DNA of 64,000 bases from Hymenobacter fodinae (GTDB taxonomy: Bacteria; Bacteroidota; Bacteroidia; Cytophagales; Hymenobacteraceae), in the NCBI RefSeq assembly GCF_004745825.1, contig NZ_SRLA01000001.1, positions 806,001 through 870,000 on the forward strand. The letters are read 5' to 3'. Under the pieces are notes generated by a model, which saw only the letters and a list, made by a program, of their open reading frames with translations, was not told where the DNA came from and did not search any database. Positions within the stretch are counted from its first letter, which is position 1. Every line of letters begins with the position of its first letter. Positions 55,668 to 64,000 of the stretch are shown here, piece after piece. A program made the translations under genes and the position numbers.

Positions 55668-57005
55668 ATGCTTACATCTAAGTTTTATCCGGCCGTACTC
55701 GGTCTAGGCCTGCTAGCGGCGTGCGGCGGCCCATCTAAGCAGGAAAAGGCCGAAGCTCAGGCCAACACGCCCGCCGATACGGTGGCCACGGCAGCCACCA
55801 ACGTGAAGCTTCCGGAGCCATACGCCACCGAATCGACCACCAAGCGTAGCAAAGTAATTGGCTGGCCCCAGGGCAAAACGCCCGTTGTGCCCGCCGGTTT
55901 TGCTATTCAAGAGTACGCCGGCAACTTTCAGAGCCCGCGTTGGGCCTACATTACGCCCTCCGGGGATGTGCTGATTGCAGAAGCCAACACTATCCCGACT
56001 ACTACCAAGAAAAAAGTAACGGCTGCCCTAGATCTGGACCCCTCAAAATCGTTGCGGGAAACCAGCGCCAACCGTATTACGCTGCTGCGCGATACCAACA
56101 AGGACGGTAAGCCCGATGTACGGGAAACCTTTTTAGCCAACCTAAGCCAGCCACTGGGCATGCTGGTGCTAGGCCAGTATTTCTATGTGGGCAACACCGA
56201 TGGTGTATGGCGCTACCCTTACCAGTCCGGCCAAACCAAAATAACCGGTAAGGGGGAGAAGATTCTGAGTCTGCCAAAAGGCGGCTACAACAACCACTGG
56301 ACGCGTAACCTGCTCGCCAGCCCCGATGGCAAGAAGATTTACGTATCCGTGGGTTCGGGCTCTAACGTGATGGAGCACGGTGCCGAGAATGAAGTACGCC
56401 GCGCCAATATTCTGGAGATAAACCCCGATGGCTCGGGTGAGAAGATTTACGCTAGTGGCCTCCGCAACCCCGTGGGTATGGACTGGGCAAAAGGTACCGG
56501 CAAGCTCTGGACGGCCGTGAATGAGCGCGATGAGTTGGGCGACGAGTTGGTGCCCGATTACTTGACCAGCGTACAGGAAGGCGCTTTCTATGGCTGGCCT
56601 TACTCGTATTTTGGACAGCACGAAGATCCGCGGCGGAAGGGTGAGCGGCCTGACCTGGTGAAGAAAGCGGTGGTGCCCGAGGTACCCCTAGGGCCACACA
56701 CGGCCTCGTTGGGCCTCGCTATTTACGATGGGCAAGCCTTTCCGGCCAAGTATCAAGGGGGTGCCTTCATCGGGCAGCATGGCTCCTGGAACCGCTCGGC
56801 TTTTTCGGGTTATAAGGTGGTGTTTGTACCCTTCGCCAATGGCAAACCCAGCGGCGGCATGGAAGACTTTGTAACGGGCTTTATTGCCAATGAAGAAAAG
56901 AAAGAAGTGTACGGCCGTCCGGTAGGAATTACCGAAATGCCGGATGGCTCCCTGCTGGTGCTAGATGATGCCGGCGAGAAAGTCTGGCGGGTAGCAGCCA
57001 TTTAA
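55668..57005 (+). CDS. PQQ-dependent sugar dehydrogenase-like lipoprotein
   Basis: The ATG at 55668 opens a lipoprotein signal (MLTSKFYPAVLGLGLLAACG, lipobox LLAAC). The 445-residue product has a propeller of the sorbosone dehydrogenase type: GFAIQEYAGNFQSPRWAY, HWTRNLLASPDGKKIYVSVG, GLRNPVGMDW, NERDELGDELVPDYL, FYGWPYSYFGQH and GQHGSWNRS. It should be anchored in the periplasm or outer membrane and oxidise a sugar or aldose. It is a second relative of the gene at 34263 but without a T9SS domain. Confidence 0.85.
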   Translation: MLTSKFYPAVLGLGLLAACGGPSKQEKAEAQANTPADTVATAATNVKLPEPYATESTTKRSKVIGWPQGKTPVVPAGFAIQEYAGNFQSPRWAYITPSGDVLIAEANTIPTTTKKKVTAALDLDPSKSLRETSANRITLLRDTNKDGKPDVRETFLANLSQPLGMLVLGQYFYVGNTDGVWRYPYQSGQTKITGKGEKILSLPKGGYNNHWTRNLLASPDGKKIYVSVGSGSNVMEHGAENEVRRANILEINPDGSGEKIYASGLRNPVGMDWAKGTGKLWTAVNERDELGDELVPDYLTSVQEGAFYGWPYSYFGQHEDPRRKGERPDLVKKAVVPEVPLGPHTASLGLAIYDGQAFPAKYQGGAFIGQHGSWNRSAFSGYKVVFVPFANGKPSGGMEDFVTGFIANEEKKEVYGRPVGITEMPDGSLLVLDDAGEKVWRVAAI

Positions 57006-57092
57006 CCTAGCTACGGCTAAACGCAAGCCATTTGCTATAGATCTGAACAGGAGCCGTGGGTATCTACTGCTGGTTACTGTAACCTACTAAAT

Positions 57093-57128
57093 GAGGCCTA
57101 GAGCGCGTGCAAGACGCCTCTAGGCCTC
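57093..57128 (+). terminator. Hairpin whose stem is the repeated word
   Basis: Eleven-base perfect arms, GAGGCCTAGAG and CTCTAGGCCTC, place one GGCCTAG and one CTAGGCC copy opposite each other. It lies about 88 bases after the dehydrogenase stop and is followed by TCTGTTT. Confidence 0.6.
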
Positions 57129-57150
57129 TCTGTTTACGTGGTAGTTACTG

Positions 57151-57158
57151 TATCTTGG
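57151..57158 (+). promoter_or_regulatory. Possible -7 element TATCTTGG
   Basis: One mismatch to TAnnTTTG, ending only six bases before the ATG at 57165, so the transcript would be leaderless. Support is weak. Confidence 0.3.
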
Positions 57159-57164
57159 GCCCCG

Positions 57165-57833
57165 ATGAAGCAGCTGCTCACCTCCTTGCGCCAGCTAGTT
57201 AGCTACGCCATGCCGCTTACGCGCCGGGTGAAAACCGTACATAGCGGCACCGTAGAAGTAACGCTGTACCAAGGGCAAAAAACTCTCGATACGGCTAACG
57301 CCAACTACTCCTATGGTTCTCTAGAGCGGGTACTTCGCTACGGTATCCGGTTTACGCAGCCCGAAACGGCCCGGCACGTACTGGCGCTAGGCCTAGGGGG
57401 TGGCAGTGTTGTGCAGGTGCTACGTAAAACTCCTGGGTTCAGGGGCGCTATTACGGCGGTAGAGCTTGATCCTGTCATCATCACTATTGCTGAAGAGGAG
57501 TTTGGTATTCGGGCCGATGAAACGCTGCGCATTGTATGCGCCGACGCGTTTGAGTGGGTGCCCACAGCTCCCGACCAGAGCGTTGACTTGATCGTCATTG
57601 ATTTATTTCTGGACCTGTTCCTGCCCGCCGGGTTGGGCTCCGGAAGCTTCTGGGAGCATATCAGCCGAATCTTGCAGCCTGGGGGGCGCGTGCTCTTTAA
57701 TAGCCTCACCGCCGACCCCGTCTTCATAAACCTGGAGTCCGCCACTGAGTTTTGGGAACGCCTAGGCCTTGAGGTGAAGGAAGTGGAAGTAGAGCTGCTG
57801 AACCTGCTCTACATTCTGCACAAGGTGGCCTAG
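57165..57833 (+). CDS. Spermidine-synthase-like SAM-dependent transferase
   Basis: The 222-residue protein has the SAM-binding set of the spermidine synthase fold: LALGLGGGSVVQVLR, AVELDPVIITIAEEEFG, IVCADAFEWV and DLIVIDLFLD. It lacks the usual N-terminal beta domain of true spermidine synthases, so it may be a methyltransferase of the same fold. The stop TAG lies in GTGGCCTAG. The DedA gene follows 93 bases downstream. Confidence 0.8.
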   Translation: MKQLLTSLRQLVSYAMPLTRRVKTVHSGTVEVTLYQGQKTLDTANANYSYGSLERVLRYGIRFTQPETARHVLALGLGGGSVVQVLRKTPGFRGAITAVELDPVIITIAEEEFGIRADETLRIVCADAFEWVPTAPDQSVDLIVIDLFLDLFLPAGLGSGSFWEHISRILQPGGRVLFNSLTADPVFINLESATEFWERLGLEVKEVEVELLNLLYILHKVA

Positions 57834-57926
57834 ACGGATACTGCGGCATATTTGCAACCCAGATTGCGGCTTAACCTCTGTGGTTTGGGGTGCAACTGCT
57901 TTCTTTGTAGGCTCAACCCCCACTCT

Positions 57927-58574
57927 ATGGAAATCATAAAGCACCTGATTGACTTCGTACTGCACCTGGATAAGCACCTGACGGAGCTGGTGCAGGATTA
58001 CGGCGTCTGGACCTACGCCATCCTGTTTCTCATCATTTTCGTGGAAACCGGCGTGGTGGTGCTGCCCTTCCTGCCCGGCGACTCCTTGTTGTTTGCGGCG
58101 GGCTCTCTGGCGGCGTTGCCCGGCTCGCCCCTTAACGTGTGGGCACTCATGGGGCTGCTCATTGTGGCCGCAGTGTTGGGCGATGCCCTCAATTATCACA
58201 TCGGCGACTTTCTGGGGCCGCGGGTGTTTAGTGGCAACTCGCGCTTTCTGAAGCGTGAGCACTTAGAGAAAACCCAGGCTTTCTACCAGAAGCACGGCGC
58301 CAAAACTATCATCCTGGCCCGCTTCATTCCCATTATTCGCACGTTTGCGCCGTTTGTGGCGGGCGTAGGTACTATGAGCTATACCAAGTTCCTGGCCTAC
58401 AACCTCACGGGAGCTGTGGCGTGGGTAGTGCTCCTGACAGGGGCTGGCTACTTCTTTGGCTCTATGCCTTTCGTGCAGAAAAACTTCTCGCTGGTGGTAG
58501 TAGCCATCATTGTGCTGTCGGTGCTGCCGGCAGTGTGGGAGTTCTTCAAGGCCCGCCGCGCTCCAGTAGCATAA
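57927..58574 (+). CDS. DedA family membrane protein
   Basis: The ATG at 57927 ([22 protein letters not shown]) gives 215 residues and about five hydrophobic segments. [29 protein letters not shown] and [16 protein letters not shown] are DedA signatures; the last carries the conserved Arg residues needed for activity. DedA/VTT proteins recycle undecaprenyl phosphate or related lipids across the membrane. A CATATTTG sequence at 57847 is a weak promoter candidate. A terminator follows. Confidence 0.9.
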   Translation: MEIIKHLIDFVLHLDKHLTELVQDYGVWTYAILFLIIFVETGVVVLPFLPGDSLLFAAGSLAALPGSPLNVWALMGLLIVAAVLGDALNYHIGDFLGPRVFSGNSRFLKREHLEKTQAFYQKHGAKTIILARFIPIIRTFAPFVAGVGTMSYTKFLAYNLTGAVAWVVLLTGAGYFFGSMPFVQKNFSLVVVAIIVLSVLPAVWEFFKARRAPVA

Positions 58575-58662
58575 CACTAACCTGCTCGCAGTGGCCTAGC
58601 CGACTAGCCACCTGACTTACGTGTACGTGCAGGCAACAATCTATTGAGTTACCGGTAAGAAT

Positions 58663-58699
58663 AAAAACCACCCGTTGGCTTTGGGCCGGGGTGGTTTTT
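58663..58699 (+). terminator. Terminator after the DedA gene
   Basis: Eleven-base arms (AAAAACCACCC and GGGTGGTTTTT) ending in T7, just before aroE. Confidence 0.85.
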
Positions 58700-58734
58700 T
58701 TGTTGCTTTATCCCGGCTACCCAAGGGCTTTCGT

Positions 58735-59496
58735 ATGCGTGAATTTGGCTTGATTGGTCGCACCCTGCGGCACTCGTTTTCTCAGACGTATTTCACCCAG
58801 AAATTTCAAAACCTCAACCTGGAAGACTGCCAGTACGAGCTGTTTGAGCTACCGACGGTTGATGAACTGCCGGCCCTGCTAAGCAAGCACCCCAACCTGT
58901 GCGGACTAAACGTAACCATTCCGTACAAAGAGAAGGTGTGGCCCTACTTAACCAAAGTAGCCCCCTCAGCGGCTCGCGTGGGGGCAATTAATACCATTCA
59001 GTTTACCCGCGACGGGCGCCTCATCGGGCACAATACCGACATGATTGGCTTCCGTGATTCCGTCCGAGGCTTCTTGCCCCCCGATTTTGCTGGTCGGGCC
59101 CTTATTCTAGGTAGTGGGGGCGGCTCCAAAGCCGTGGAAGTTGCCCTCCGCGATTTGGGCATTGGCTTCTGGGTTGTGTCGCGCAACCCGCTAGGCCAGG
59201 GGCTCACCTACGATGAACTCACCCCCGAAATCATGCGTGAGCATCCGCTGCTCATCAACACCACGCCGCTGGGCACCTTCCCCGATGAGCACGAGTGTCC
59301 TCCCATCCCTTACGATACGCTCACGAGCCAGCATTACCTCTACGACCTGATTTACAACCCCCGCGAAACCGAGTTTATGAAGCGTGGCCTAGCTGTAGGG
59401 GCACAAGCCAAAAACGGTTTCGAAATGCTCTGCATCCAAGCTGAGGAAGCCTGGAAAATCTGGAATACAGAGAGAGGTAACGAGGGTGAGCAGTAA
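58735..59496 (+). CDS. aroE: Shikimate dehydrogenase
   Basis: The ATG at 58735 (MREFGLIGRTLRHSFS) is the family start. The 253-residue enzyme reduces 3-dehydroshikimate to shikimate. GLNVTIPYKEKV has the catalytic Lys, GAINTI and GHNTDMIGF bind substrate with the catalytic Asp, and GSGGGSKAVEVAL is the NADP loop, here with Ser where many have an Ala. It stands alone between two terminators. Confidence 0.93.
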   Translation: MREFGLIGRTLRHSFSQTYFTQKFQNLNLEDCQYELFELPTVDELPALLSKHPNLCGLNVTIPYKEKVWPYLTKVAPSAARVGAINTIQFTRDGRLIGHNTDMIGFRDSVRGFLPPDFAGRALILGSGGGSKAVEVALRDLGIGFWVVSRNPLGQGLTYDELTPEIMREHPLLINTTPLGTFPDEHECPPIPYDTLTSQHYLYDLIYNPRETEFMKRGLAVGAQAKNGFEMLCIQAEEAWKIWNTERGNEGEQ

Positions 59497-59581
59497 TGAA
59501 GTGGCCTAGGCCTCTTAAACAAAGGTCAAAAAGTAGAAAGCAGAGCTGTGCAGCTACTGTCTCCTTGACCTTCGCTAATGT

Positions 59582-59630
59582 GCAAGCAAAAGCCCTGACC
59601 TCTACTGCAGAGGTCAGGGCTTTTGCTTGC
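59582..59630. terminator. Very long perfect hairpin between aroE and the barrel gene
   Basis: Twenty-two-base perfect arms with a five-base loop (ACTGC); the outer part reads GCAAGCAAAAGCCC. The genes converge, so it probably serves both. Confidence 0.85.
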
Positions 59631-59749
59631 GTGTTGTTATGTAGCACAGGGAAAAGGTGTATTCCAGGGCGGTGCTGCCAGGCCACATACTGCTCATCAA
59701 TAGCTCTAGGCCACTCGTCTTAGCACATCGTCACCTTATAACTTCTTTA

Positions 59750-62239
59750 CTAGCCTCCTTGCTGGCCGCCACTGCTGCCGCCTTTGGAGTCGTCATTGCG
59801 AATGGTGCGGCGCTGGCGCTGACCGCCGTCGAGCTTGCCGAAGCGGTAGTTAAACGAAGCCCGAATGGAGCGCTGGTAGGAGTAGAAGCTACCCTGGTTG
59901 ATGAAGTCGGGGGTGATGGTGGTGCTGCGGAACTCGCGCCCCGGAGCCAGGAAGTTGTTGATGCCCACCGTGAAATCGGCTTTCTCCGCGAGTAGCAGCT
60001 TCTTGGCGCTCAGGCCGTAATACAAACCGCCGGAATAGCGCGTTTGTAGCTCTACGCCCCCGGTCCAGAAGCCCCCGTACCCCTGCAAAGTATAGCCCTT
60101 GCCTAGCTTGTAGGAGCTGTTCACGTTCATGTAAACGCTGGCCCGGCGATTAGGCCGGTTCAGGATGCTGCTTCGAATGCTAGTAAAGTCGCCGCTGAGG
60201 TTGCTGCTCAGGTCCCAGTCTTTCACGGGTTTCCAGGAGCCGTACAGGTTTACGCCGTAGATGGTAGCAGTAGCCAGGTTGCCGTAGGTGGTTTCGTTGC
60301 GGGCCAGGGCCTCGTTGTACTGGCTGAACCGCTCAATGGAGTTGCCCGTGCGTCGCATAAAACCTGAAGCGTTCAGCGAAGTCTTTTCACCAAACGTGCC
60401 GTAGGTCAATTCCACCAGATCAGCTATTTCGGGCCGCAGCTTGGGGTTGCCAAAGTTCACGGAGTTAGGCGTAACCTGATTCACGTATGGGTTCAGGTAG
60501 AAAATCTGGGGGCGCTGAATGCGGCGGGAGTAGCTCAGCCGGAGGGTTTGCCCTTCTTTCTTGAGTGTGCGGGTGGCGCTCAGGTTAGGCAGCACGTTCA
60601 GGTAGTCGTTCTGGAAGCGGCCCGTCTCGCTCTGAAATTCACCTTTAATGGCTGTGCGCTCCAAGCGGGTGCCCAGGCTGATGGCATGCTTTTTCCCCAG
60701 GGCGAAGTTGTAGGTGCCGTACGCCGCCAGCACGTTTTGCTGGTAATTGAAGCGGTTTGAGCGTAAGTCGCTACGCACAAAGGCCGTTTGCTGGCTGGCT
60801 AGCAGGGTATCCACGGTGTAGTCGCTGCTCACGCGCCGGCGGATGTGCTTGGCCCCCATCTCCAACGTGTTCTTCTCCCCGAACGGGTGAGTGTAATCGG
60901 TTTGGAAGGTGGTTTCGAGGTTGCGGGCCACGTTGCGGCTGGCTTCTTGGTATTCAACTGGGCCCCGTAGCTCGGCGGTCGGGAATTGGTCGAGGCGGTA
61001 CTGCTCGCGGCTGCGGTTGCTAGTATGCTGGGCTAGCACGCTCCACTCACGCCGCGGCTGCTTCTCCCCAAAGGTGCGGGTGTAGCCCGCGTTCAGGTCG
61101 TAGTTGCGGTTCACGTCGCGGCGGTTGATGTCGCGCGAGTACAGCGTGTCTAGCGCCGACTGGCCTAGGTACTGATTGAACAGCTTCTGGGGGGCGTTAT
61201 TCCTGTAGAGGTTGCTGTTGCCGCTGAGGGTAAAGCTATGTTGAGGAGAGGGGTCGTAGGTGAGTTCTACCTGGCCGTAGCCCCCGTTGCCTTGGTTGCG
61301 GGAGGTAGTGCGCTCCGTAAGCTGGCCGGTGGTGCCATCGGGCAGGTAGCTGGTGCGGTCGGTGCTGCTCTTGAAAGGATAGAGGCTGCGGAAAGCGCTG
61401 AGCTTGGTGTTGATGCCCACCACGCCACGCTTGGCATTGAGGGCTCCGTTAAGGCCTTGGTTGCGGTTGCCTCCATTTATGCCCACGTTGCCACTCATGC
61501 CCTGCAGGCTGTTCTTCTTGAGCACAATATTGATGACGCCCCCTGAGCCCTCGGCATCATACTTCGCCGACGGGGCTGTGATAACCTCAATGGCCTTGAT
61601 CTGGTCGGCCGGAATTTGCTTTAGCGCATCGGCCAGGTTGCCGGAAAGTAGGGCCGAGGGCTTATTGTTGATGAGAATGCGCACGTTGCTGGTACCGCGC
61701 AGCTGTACATTGCCCTCCCCATCGAGGTTTACCAGCGGTGTTTTGCGCAGAATGTCTGAGGCTGTGCCGCCGGTGTTGCTGGGGTCTTGCTCGGCGTTGT
61801 ACACCAAGCGGTCGGGCTTGGTTTCTACCATTGGTTTGGCGCCCGTCACGGTTACGCCCGCCAGGTTTTGGGCCGAGGCGGTCAGCGTAAGGGTGCCTGC
61901 ATCAGCCGCGCTACCCGTAAGGCTAATGGGCTCAAGCCGGGTAGCATATCCCACAAAACTGATTTGCAACCGGAAGGAGCCCGTGGGTAAGTCCTTAAGC
62001 TCAAACCGGCCTTGCTCGTCGCAGGTGGCCCCCGCGAGGGGCGTGGTGCCAGCGTCCGGCAGCAAGGCCACGGTGGCGTACTCAATAGGCTTTTGGGTGG
62101 CCGCATCCAGCACGCGCCCCGTTAGGCGGCCGGTGCCCTTGGATGTCTGCACCGCAGTAGGGGAAGGTGAGGAGGTTTGGCCCTGAATAACTGCCACCGG
62201 CAGCAACGCCAGCAGCACTAGAGTACTGAATTGCTTCAT
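59750..62239 (-). CDS. TonB-dependent-receptor-like outer-membrane protein (OMP_b-brl family)
   Basis: The 829 residues comprise a signal peptide (MKQFSTLVLLALLPVAVIQG), a carboxypeptidase-regulatory-like domain (about 35-130), a plug (about 130-245: GGTASDILRKTPLVNLDGEG, ITAPSAKYDAEGSGGVINI) and a barrel to ASFNYRFGKL. A Gln/Arg and Gly/Ser tail (about 800-829) follows the barrel, an odd position for an outer-membrane protein. This receptor subfamily often lies near regulatory or peptide-handling genes; ligand unknown. A TACGTTTG promoter element is 85 bases upstream. Confidence 0.87.
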   Translation of the reverse strand: MKQFSTLVLLALLPVAVIQGQTSSPSPTAVQTSKGTGRLTGRVLDAATQKPIEYATVALLPDAGTTPLAGATCDEQGRFELKDLPTGSFRLQISFVGYATRLEPISLTGSAADAGTLTLTASAQNLAGVTVTGAKPMVETKPDRLVYNAEQDPSNTGGTASDILRKTPLVNLDGEGNVQLRGTSNVRILINNKPSALLSGNLADALKQIPADQIKAIEVITAPSAKYDAEGSGGVINIVLKKNSLQGMSGNVGINGGNRNQGLNGALNAKRGVVGINTKLSAFRSLYPFKSSTDRTSYLPDGTTGQLTERTTSRNQGNGGYGQVELTYDPSPQHSFTLSGNSNLYRNNAPQKLFNQYLGQSALDTLYSRDINRRDVNRNYDLNAGYTRTFGEKQPRREWSVLAQHTSNRSREQYRLDQFPTAELRGPVEYQEASRNVARNLETTFQTDYTHPFGEKNTLEMGAKHIRRRVSSDYTVDTLLASQQTAFVRSDLRSNRFNYQQNVLAAYGTYNFALGKKHAISLGTRLERTAIKGEFQSETGRFQNDYLNVLPNLSATRTLKKEGQTLRLSYSRRIQRPQIFYLNPYVNQVTPNSVNFGNPKLRPEIADLVELTYGTFGEKTSLNASGFMRRTGNSIERFSQYNEALARNETTYGNLATATIYGVNLYGSWKPVKDWDLSSNLSGDFTSIRSSILNRPNRRASVYMNVNSSYKLGKGYTLQGYGGFWTGGVELQTRYSGGLYYGLSAKKLLLAEKADFTVGINNFLAPGREFRSTTITPDFINQGSFYSYQRSIRASFNYRFGKLDGGQRQRRTIRNDDSKGGSSGGQQGG

Positions 62240-62323
62240 CTACAGCAGGAAAAAGATACGCAGAGAGAAATAGAATAGCTGCCCTATAAAGCAGCTTACA
62301 CGCGGATAGGTGGCACAACTCGT

Positions 62324-62331
62324 CAAACGTA
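62324..62331 (-). promoter_or_regulatory. Promoter -7 element (TACGTTTG, minus strand) for the receptor-like gene
   Basis: An exact TAnnTTTG match on the minus strand, 85 bases before the ATG. A TTTTG about 22 bases upstream (near 62354) may be the -33 half. Confidence 0.55.
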
Positions 62332-62569
62332 GAGCTTATTTTTTCCAACGCTCCCAAAATTCAACCAAGGGTAACTTCGCGGCATACTAACCCATGGTCT
62401 GCCTCAACCAGCCCCGGAATGTGGCCTAGCGGCTAAAGGGCCCAGTGGTTCGCTGAAACCAGCCTCAGATTGATTGAAGCCACCGGGGCACTGGTTGAAA
62501 AGGACCGTGCTAGTGGCCTACGAATAGCTACTTTAGGGCTGGAAGGCCAGTAGTGCTTCCAGCTTGCGC
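62332..62569. other. Divergent intergenic region before the LytS-like gene
   Basis: About 330 bases separate the receptor-like gene from the kinase. Apart from the -7 element, one GTGGCCTAG word (near 62421) and one near-copy (GTGGCCTAC near 62513), I see no gene, hairpin or aptamer. The kinase promoter is not evident. Confidence 0.5.
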
Positions 62570-63754
62570 ATGCGTACTTCTTTTTCCGCGGCCCGCCGCC
62601 CCCTGCAATTGCCCCGTTTCCTGAAAAGCCTGCCCTGGCCGCATATGGTGTGGCTAGGCCTGTTGCTGTACTTTGATGTGCAGCTGCGGCTGCTGCGGGT
62701 GGGGCCGTTTCTGCCGGTGCTGGAAGAGCATTTCTGGCTGAATGCCTTCTTGACTGATGTGCTCGACTCAGGCCTGTTCTACCTGAACTGGCTGCTGATG
62801 CCGCACCTCTTCGTCCGGACGCGGCTACCGGCCTATTTTCTCACGCTAGGCCTGGGGCTGGCCACGTTTACCATCTTGCGCATTGGCCTGAGCTACGCCT
62901 TTGAGGAGGTGAAGATCCAGGGCGTTTCGCAAACGCTGGACTACTACGTGCGGGTGCTGCAGTCGTATTACTTGCTACTGGGCGGCCTAATTTTGCTGCT
63001 GAGCTTCTTCCTGCGTCTGGCCGGCGACTACCTGCGGGAGCGAGACGACCGGCGCGAGCTAGAGCAGCAGCACCTGCGCACTGAGCTGGCCCTGCTCAAA
63101 ACCCAGCTGCATCCGCACTTTCTCTTTAATACCCTTAACAACATTTATTCGCTCACGCTGAATGCCTCACCGCAGGCGCCGGAGGCGGTGCTGCGCCTCT
63201 CGGAGCTGATGCGCTACCAGCTCTACGACAGCGCCGCCGACACCGTGCCGCTGGCCCGCGAAATCAACCACCTACAAAGCTTCCTGACTCTACAGCACCT
63301 GCGCCTCCCGCCCGATGAAGCCGACGAGGCCATTCAGTTTACGGTGCTGCTGCCACCCGGGGCTGAGCACGCCTACCAACTGCCGCCCATGCTGCTGCTG
63401 CCATTGGTGGAAAACGCCTTCAAGCACGGCGACCTAACCGCAAGGCCACACGTGGTGCGCCTCTCGCTGGAGCTAGCCGACGACGGGCAACTGCACTTTA
63501 CCGTGCGCAACCGGCGCGCTAACTCGGGCGCTGTGCCGCCCGGCCGGGGAGGGGTAGGGCTGGCTAATCTCAAGCGCCGCTTAACACTGCTGTACCCAGA
63601 GCAGCACGCGCTGGTGGTAGTCGAAAACAACGAGGAATATTCCGTTAGAATGTCGCTGCAGCTAGATAGAAAAGCGCTAGTCAGCTCGAAGATGGCTCCG
63701 GCGCCACAAGATGTGCCGGCACCTGTGGTACCTCTTCCTCAACCACTGGCCTAG
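62570..63754 (+). CDS. LytS-type sensor histidine kinase
   Basis: The ATG at 62570 gives 394 residues with four hydrophobic segments (about 25-150), a coiled-coil linker (LEQQHLRTELALLKTQ) and the His_kinase domain: LHPHFLFNTLNNIYSL with the phospho-acceptor His, PPMLLLPLVENAFKHGD (N box) and GGVGLANLKRRL (G box). A Pro/Ala-rich tail ends at a TAG within CTGGCCTAG. It pairs with the response regulator beginning 97 bases downstream. The signal is unknown; the adjacent divergent receptor-like gene may be a target. Confidence 0.9.
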   Translation: MRTSFSAARRPLQLPRFLKSLPWPHMVWLGLLLYFDVQLRLLRVGPFLPVLEEHFWLNAFLTDVLDSGLFYLNWLLMPHLFVRTRLPAYFLTLGLGLATFTILRIGLSYAFEEVKIQGVSQTLDYYVRVLQSYYLLLGGLILLLSFFLRLAGDYLRERDDRRELEQQHLRTELALLKTQLHPHFLFNTLNNIYSLTLNASPQAPEAVLRLSELMRYQLYDSAADTVPLAREINHLQSFLTLQHLRLPPDEADEAIQFTVLLPPGAEHAYQLPPMLLLPLVENAFKHGDLTARPHVVRLSLELADDGQLHFTVRNRRANSGAVPPGRGGVGLANLKRRLTLLYPEQHALVVVENNEEYSVRMSLQLDRKALVSSKMAPAPQDVPAPVVPLPQPLA

Positions 63755-63851
63755 AACTCCGACGCACAGCGCTACGAGGCTAGTCTCTGTACTGCGTGCG
63801 CTCCGGCCCAAAACTTACCTCATAACTCTACACTTCACCATTTCACACTCT

Positions 63852-64000
63852 ATGGAATCTAACGTGCCGCGTCGTCCGCTCACCTGTGCTATTGTGGATG
63901 ATGAGCACTTGGCCCTGAAGGTGTTGGCGGAGTATTGCGGGCAGGTACCGTTTTTGGAGTTGAAAGGCCAGTTTCAGGATGCCCTGACCGCCGTAGCCTT
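63852..64000 (+). CDS. Response regulator, probably LytTR type (3' truncated by window)
   Basis: The first 49 residues are visible (MESNVPRRPLTCAIVDDEHLAL...). The acidic pair of a receiver domain is present (IVDDE), and the pattern is that of LytTR regulators, which usually accompany LytS-type kinases. The DNA-binding part lies beyond the window, so the output domain is inferred from the partner. Confidence 0.8.
   Translation, partial: MESNVPRRPLTCAIVDDEHLALKVLAEYCGQVPFLELKGQFQDALTAVA

Noticed and set aside
61404-62186. Plus-strand frame of 260 codons over the receptor-like gene
   Set aside because: It is an antisense shadow of a plug and carboxypeptidase-like region.
62400-62560. Possible tRNA-like or short tandem-repeat structure before the LytS gene
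   Set aside because: No cloverleaf or T-loop consensus could be laid out, and the repeats are limited to the common GTGGCCTA word.

Overview
The window looks like a chromosomal segment from a GC-rich Bacteroidota bacterium, most like Hymenobacter (Cytophagales). This rests on Bacteroidota-type promoters (TAnnTTTG with an upstream TTTG/TTG), type IX secretion (T9SS) C-terminal sorting domains, TonB receptors with carboxypeptidase-like N-terminal domains, a short 65-residue S21 and near absence of Shine-Dalgarno sequences. The genus is inference. I saw no tRNA, rRNA, CRISPR array, prophage or complete insertion sequence.

Layout. 1-1915: two paralogous secreted esterases, the first cut by the window edge. 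1928-2515: an HPP membrane protein. 2676-7313: a methionine block on the minus strand. It has a promoter, a SAM riboswitch, a tiny poly-cysteine leader ORF, then metY, a heavily folded intergenic repeat, metX and hom overlapping by 35 nt. 7597-14256: LysM protein, lipoprotein, aldehyde dehydrogenase, an erythromycin-esterase-like domain fused to a carboxypeptidase-like region, and a flippase-like membrane protein. 14257-22421: dxs, a five-PAS hybrid histidine kinase, YceI and two tandem alpha/beta hydrolases. 22443-22694: remnant of a TonB-family gene. 22845-27714: asd, a large lamin-tail secreted protein and two tandem SPW-type membrane proteins. 27805-33886: a metal block (outer-membrane barrel, TonB receptor, Nramp transporter, CDF exporter) in which the receptor and the Nramp gene share a 16-bp operator-like palindrome. 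34027-42734: PQQ sugar dehydrogenase with a T9SS tail, GNAT, HD hydrolase, GH5-like glycosidase, S9 peptidase and an outer-membrane barrel. 43095-47342: metK, hpf, xerC, rpsU and an acyl-CoA dehydrogenase. 47470-51791: an exopolysaccharide export trio (Wza-like, Wzc-like, CpsB-like). 51845-59496: epimerase, TPR protein, phosphosulfolactate synthase homologue, a second sugar dehydrogenase, spermidine-synthase-like protein, DedA and aroE. 59750-64000: a TonB-receptor-like barrel and the start of a LytS/LytTR two-component pair.

How the genes connect. hom, metX, metY and metK, with asd elsewhere in the window, cover aspartate semialdehyde to homoserine, homocysteine and S-adenosylmethionine apart from methionine synthase. 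A SAM riboswitch precedes metY, and an alternative-hairpin leader precedes metK. The metal block appears to share one DtxR/MntR-like regulator.

The strongest unexplained signal is a short word, GGCCTAG/CTAGGCC (often GTGGCCTAG/CTAGGCCAC), which recurs roughly 90 times by eye. It lies in genes, in intergenic DNA, in terminator loops and stems, and supplies the stop codon of at least five genes. It behaves like a genome-wide repeated word of the HIP1 kind. Second is the leader ORF ending CCCSACCCS between the SAM riboswitch and metY, a candidate cysteine-sensing attenuator.
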